The notes under the pieces were generated by a model. That model was not told the origin of the DNA, searched no databases, and saw only the letters and a program-made list of their open reading frames with translations. Shown here one piece after another: positions 61,268 to 64,000 of a stretch of 64,000 bases of DNA. The stretch comes from Streptomyces sp. NBC_01296 (GTDB lineage: Bacteria > Actinomycetota > Actinomycetes > Streptomycetales > Streptomycetaceae). A program made the translations under genes and the position numbers. Location of the stretch: positions 6,572,001 to 6,636,000 of the forward strand of contig NZ_CP130720.1 in NCBI RefSeq assembly GCF_035984415.1, given 5' to 3'. Numbering within the stretch: position 1 is the first letter of the stretch; every line of letters starts with the position of its first letter.

Positions 61268-62515
61268 TCACCCTCCCGCCTTCGGGAGGGCGGGCGTCCG
61301 CGGCCGGAGCCGGTCCCACCGGCTGTAGTCCCGCAGCGTGATGTTCTCGGCGGTCTTGCGGGCGATCCTGGCCGCCATGTCCTTCCCCGGCAGATACGGC
61401 ATGACCTTGTAGTAGCGGTTGAGGAGCGTGGCCATCAGGCGGCTCCCGGGAACCATGAGCCCGGCGACGCCGTCGCCCATCTTCTGGCAGCCCGTCGCGT
61501 ACTCCCGCAGTTCGCCCTCGTAGCGGGCGAACGCGACACCGTGGTCTCCGCGCGCCGCGGCCAGCTCGCCGGCCAGTACGTACGCGCCGACCAGGGCGAG
61601 CCCCGTACCCATGCCGGACAGGGACGAGGGGCAGTGGGCGGCGTCGCCGAGCAGGGCGATCCGGCCGCGGCTCCAGGAGTCCATGCGGACCTGCCCGACC
61701 GAGTCGAAGTAGAAGTCGGGCGCGTACCGCATGTCCTCCAGCAGCCGGTCGCTCTCCCACCCGTTGCCCGCGAACTGCTCGGCGAGCACGGCCTGCTGCC
61801 GCGCGACCTCGCGCCGGTCGAGGTCCAGGAGCGGGGAGGCGAAGTAGAAGACGGCCTTGGCCTCGGTGTTGTGGCGGGCGCTGTACATCGCGACGAGCCT
61901 GCCCGCGGTCCGGTAGGCGTGTCCGGTGTGGTCGAGCCCGAGCCGGTTGGCCGTGGTGAAGATCGCGCAGTGGACACCGAGGTGCCGTACGAACCGCTCC
62001 TGCGGCCCGAACGCCAGGCGGCGGGTGGTGGAGTGCAGCCCGTCCGCGCCGATCACCAGGTCGAACCGGCGCGGCGCGCCGCGCTCGAAGGTGACGTTCA
62101 CACCGTCGGCGTCCTCGGTGAGCGAGGTGACGGAGTCCCCGAAGACGTACTCGGTGTGCGGCGCGGTCGCTTCGTAGAGGATCCGCGCCAGGTCGCCGCG
62201 CAGGATCTCGACGTCTCCGGCGAACAGATCGGCGGGCAGCTGTGCCTGCGGCTTGCCCGCGCTGTTGACGTACGCCATGGAGCCCATGCCGGTCCGGGCC
62301 CGTTCGACGGCGTCCAGGAGGCCCATGCCGCGGAGGACCGACAGATGGGCCTCGCCGCGGAAGTCGACGGCGTAGCCCCCGTCGCGGAGGGCGGGCGCGC
62401 GTTCCACGATCGTGGTGGTGAAGCCGTACCGGGTCAGCCAGTGGGCGAGCGCGGGGCCGGCGACGGAGGCGCCGGAGATCAGTACGCTGAGGTTCTTCGT
62501 CTCTGTGGTGTCCAT
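61268..62515 (-). CDS. FAD-dependent monooxygenase
   Basis: A 415-residue flavin monooxygenase of the PHBH/aromatic hydroxylase type. The start V-L-I-S-G-A-S-V-A-G-P-A-L binds FAD (G-x-S-x-x-G form), D-L-V-I-G-A-D-G-x-H-S is conserved, and G-D-A-A-H-C-P-S is the second FAD motif. The substrate is unknown. It lies 35 bases downstream of the AfsR-like regulator on the same strand; such pairs are seen in Streptomyces, and the monooxygenase may be its target. Confidence 0.9.
   Translation of the reverse strand: MDTTETKNLSVLISGASVAGPALAHWLTRYGFTTTIVERAPALRDGGYAVDFRGEAHLSVLRGMGLLDAVERARTGMGSMAYVNSAGKPQAQLPADLFAGDVEILRGDLARILYEATAPHTEYVFGDSVTSLTEDADGVNVTFERGAPRRFDLVIGADGLHSTTRRLAFGPQERFVRHLGVHCAIFTTANRLGLDHTGHAYRTAGRLVAMYSARHNTEAKAVFYFASPLLDLDRREVARQQAVLAEQFAGNGWESDRLLEDMRYAPDFYFDSVGQVRMDSWSRGRIALLGDAAHCPSSLSGMGTGLALVGAYVLAGELAAARGDHGVAFARYEGELREYATGCQKMGDGVAGLMVPGSRLMATLLNRYYKVMPYLPGKDMAARIARKTAENITLRDYSRWDRLRPRTPALPKAGG
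61271..61290 (-). terminator. Hairpin at the end of the monooxygenase gene
   Basis: CCCTCCCG, a CCTT loop and CGGGAGGG form an eight-pair stem that ends just before the minus-strand stop. It can act against plus-strand transcripts from the alcohol dehydrogenase and as a 3' end protector for the monooxygenase transcript. Confidence 0.5.
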
Positions 62516-62550
62516 GCAGGTGAGCTTCCACGGCAGGGCTCACCGCGTGC

Positions 62551-64000
62551 TCACCGCGCGCTCACCGCCTCGACGACGCGTTCGGCGACGTTCGCGGGCA
62601 GGCCCAGCAGGTGGAGCGCTTCCCGGGTGTCGGCCCCCGTCCCCGACGCCGCCTCGGCGGCCGCCCGGTAGCGGGCCCGGGCCGCGGCGCGGTCGCCGCG
62701 CGCCTCGGCGGTGCGGCCGAGGCCGGCGAGCGTACGGACCCGGGTGCCGACGCTCTTGACCCAGTGCGGGTCGGCCCGCTCCAGTGCCTCCTCGTACAGC
62801 CGCTCGGCGCCGGCCGGGTCCCCGTCCAGCAGGGCCATGTCCGCCAGTCCGCGCAGCGCCGCCGCCAGGCCGGTGGGGCTGCCGGCGCGGCGGGCGAGCG
62901 CGGCGGCCTCCGCATAGTCGGCGCGGGCCGACGCCGGGTTCTCGCCGACGCGGTGGTCGGCCCGGTTGACCAGCAGGTCGGCGCTGTCCTCCAGGGCGCC
63001 GAGCTGCTCGGTGAGCGCGAGGGCCTCGTCGGTGAGCGCGACGGCCCGTACGTGGTCACCGCGCCCGCCCGCCAGACCGGCGAGGGTGTCCAGGGCCAGG
63101 GCGGTGCCCCAGCGGTCACCGAGCGCGCGAAAGCCCCGGGCGGCGGCGCCGAAGGTCTCCTCGGCCAGGGCGGCGTCCCCCTCGCCGAGGGGCCCGAAGC
63201 CCGACACGTACCGGGCTGCGGCCCGCGCCCACGGTTCGGGGCAGTCGCGCTGGGCGGAGACGAGCGCGAAGGCGCTCTGCGCGTCGGCCTCTCCCGCGTT
63301 CCGCATCATCCACAGGAACAGGCCGACGGGGTAGCGGCCCGGGCGGGCACCCGACCATGCGGCGGCCAGCGCCTGCCCGGCCGCCGCCCGGTGCCGCTGC
63401 CACACCGGCCGCCCGGCTGCGCCCGACGCCGCCAGCAGCACGCTCAGGACGTACTCCTCGCCGAGCGCGCCCCCCGTCGGCGCCTCACCCGTCCCGCCGC
63501 CGATCGCCTCGCCGATCGCCTCGCCCGGCACCGGGCCCATCGCGTCCAGGAGCCTGATCGCCTGCGGCGCCACCGAGGCGGAGATGCCCCGGATCCACAG
63601 GTAGTGCGAGGCCGCGGCGAGCAGTTCGAGGCCCGCCCGCACGTCCGGCGACTCGACCGCCCAGCGCAGGGCCGCCAGGAGGTTCCCGTGCTCGGCGGTG
63701 AGGCGGGGCAGCCACTCCAACTGCTCGGCCCGCCGCAGATGCGGGTCGGCGGTCCGCGCCAGTTCCAGGAAGCGCCCTGCATGGGCGCGCCGTACCGCAT
63801 CGCGTTCGCCCGCCGCATCCAGCCGTTCTCCGCCGTAGGCGCCGATCGTCTCCAGCATCCGGTAGCGGCCGCCCGTGAACTCCAGAAGCGATTTGTCGAC
63901 CAGCGCTTCCAGCGTCTCGCCGTCGGTGTCGCACACCCGCATCGCGCACTCGGCCGTCGCGCCGCCGGCGAAGACCGTGAACCGCCGTGCGGCCCGCTGC
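62551..64000 (-). CDS. AfsR/SARP-like regulator, C-terminal part (5' end outside window)
   Basis: Open to the window edge, giving about 480 visible residues. The N-terminal visible part (R-R-F-T-V-F-A-G-G-A-T-A-E-C-A-M, then L-V-D-K-S-L-L-E-F and R-Y-R-M-L-E-T-I) is the winged-helix end of an NB-ARC ATPase module. The rest consists of TPR-like helical repeats (G-D-R-W-G-T-A-L-A-L-D and similar). The DNA-binding domain lies outside. It would usually sense ligands and activate neighbouring genes. It lies just upstream of the flavin monooxygenase. Confidence 0.82.
   Translation of the reverse strand, partial: QRAARRFTVFAGGATAECAMRVCDTDGETLEALVDKSLLEFTGGRYRMLETIGAYGGERLDAAGERDAVRRAHAGRFLELARTADPHLRRAEQLEWLPRLTAEHGNLLAALRWAVESPDVRAGLELLAAASHYLWIRGISASVAPQAIRLLDAMGPVPGEAIGEAIGGGTGEAPTGGALGEEYVLSVLLAASGAAGRPVWQRHRAAAGQALAAAWSGARPGRYPVGLFLWMMRNAGEADAQSAFALVSAQRDCPEPWARAAARYVSGFGPLGEGDAALAEETFGAAARGFRALGDRWGTALALDTLAGLAGGRGDHVRAVALTDEALALTEQLGALEDSADLLVNRADHRVGENPASARADYAEAAALARRAGSPTGLAAALRGLADMALLDGDPAGAERLYEEALERADPHWVKSVGTRVRTLAGLGRTAEARGDRAAARARYRAAAEAASGTGADTREALHLLGLPANVAERVVEAVSAR

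Noticed and set aside
61268..64000. A biosynthetic gene cluster led by the AfsR-like regulator and flavin monooxygenase
   Set aside because: No synthase, carrier protein or tailoring genes are adjacent within the window; the genes on the left are primary metabolism. The cluster could extend beyond the right edge, which is not visible.

Overview
The window is a stretch of actinobacterial chromosome, almost certainly Streptomyces. GC is very high, third codon positions are nearly all G or C, and GTG starts are common. Marker families include a SepF-like division protein of the SflA type, a DUF5685 cysteine-rich protein, streptogrisin B, an AA10 oxygenase with a LAxTG sorting signal, and a DnaE2 plus ImuB-like pair. 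From memory, the gene order resembles the SCO1700-SCO1760 part of S. coelicolor; this was not checked. No insertion sequence, prophage, tRNA, rRNA or CRISPR array was seen. Most genes look like conserved core genes.

Layout. 0-2 kb: two tail-to-tail nucleotidyltransferase genes, a Tat-type Rieske lipoprotein and a DUF952 protein. 2.1-6.2 kb: the tyrA-cmk-plsC-der housekeeping group. 6.2-13 kb: small conserved proteins, a LysM transglycosylase-like protein, a WYL regulator, a PAP2 phosphatase and a mannosyltransferase-like membrane protein. 13-20 kb: an MFS exporter, a glutaryl-CoA-type dehydrogenase, sflA, DUF5685 and DUF1684 proteins, and a secreted serine protease. 20-26 kb: an alpha/beta hydrolase, then a TetR regulator divergent from an NCS1 permease and an amidohydrolase, with a clear operator between them. 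25.9-30.4 kb: dnaE2 overlapping an ImuB-like gene, preceded by a good LexA-type SOS box; this is a damage-inducible mutasome.

31-37.9 kb: secreted enzymes (lipase, AA10 oxygenase, SGNH esterase), a GNAT gene truncated by an internal deletion, a YtrA-type GntR regulator and a DUF5925 ATPase. 37.9-45.8 kb: a membrane Ser/Thr kinase, a CoA transferase, a drug-export-type ABC pair divergent from its TetR regulator with two matching operators, a type ISP-like specificity protein and a 54-residue peptide containing an internal repeat. 45.9-48 kb: hmgA with a GntR regulator. 48.2-53 kb: a surface cluster made of a beta-helix membrane protein, a cupredoxin-like lipoprotein and a polytopic membrane protein. 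53-62.5 kb: a TetR regulator, about 1 kb of very GC-rich repetitive DNA, a molybdopterin oxidoreductase, a citrate-metal transporter, aldehyde and alcohol dehydrogenases and a flavin monooxygenase. The window ends inside an AfsR-like regulator.

The best second-look signals are: short tandem duplications that straddle stop codons at several unrelated genes; a hairpin that buries the ribosome site of the SGNH esterase; paired TetR operators with one copy inside the drrA coding region; the SOS box before dnaE2; the decayed GNAT gene; and the beta-helix/cupredoxin/membrane cluster. I did not find a clearly new multi-gene system. The last item is the nearest candidate.
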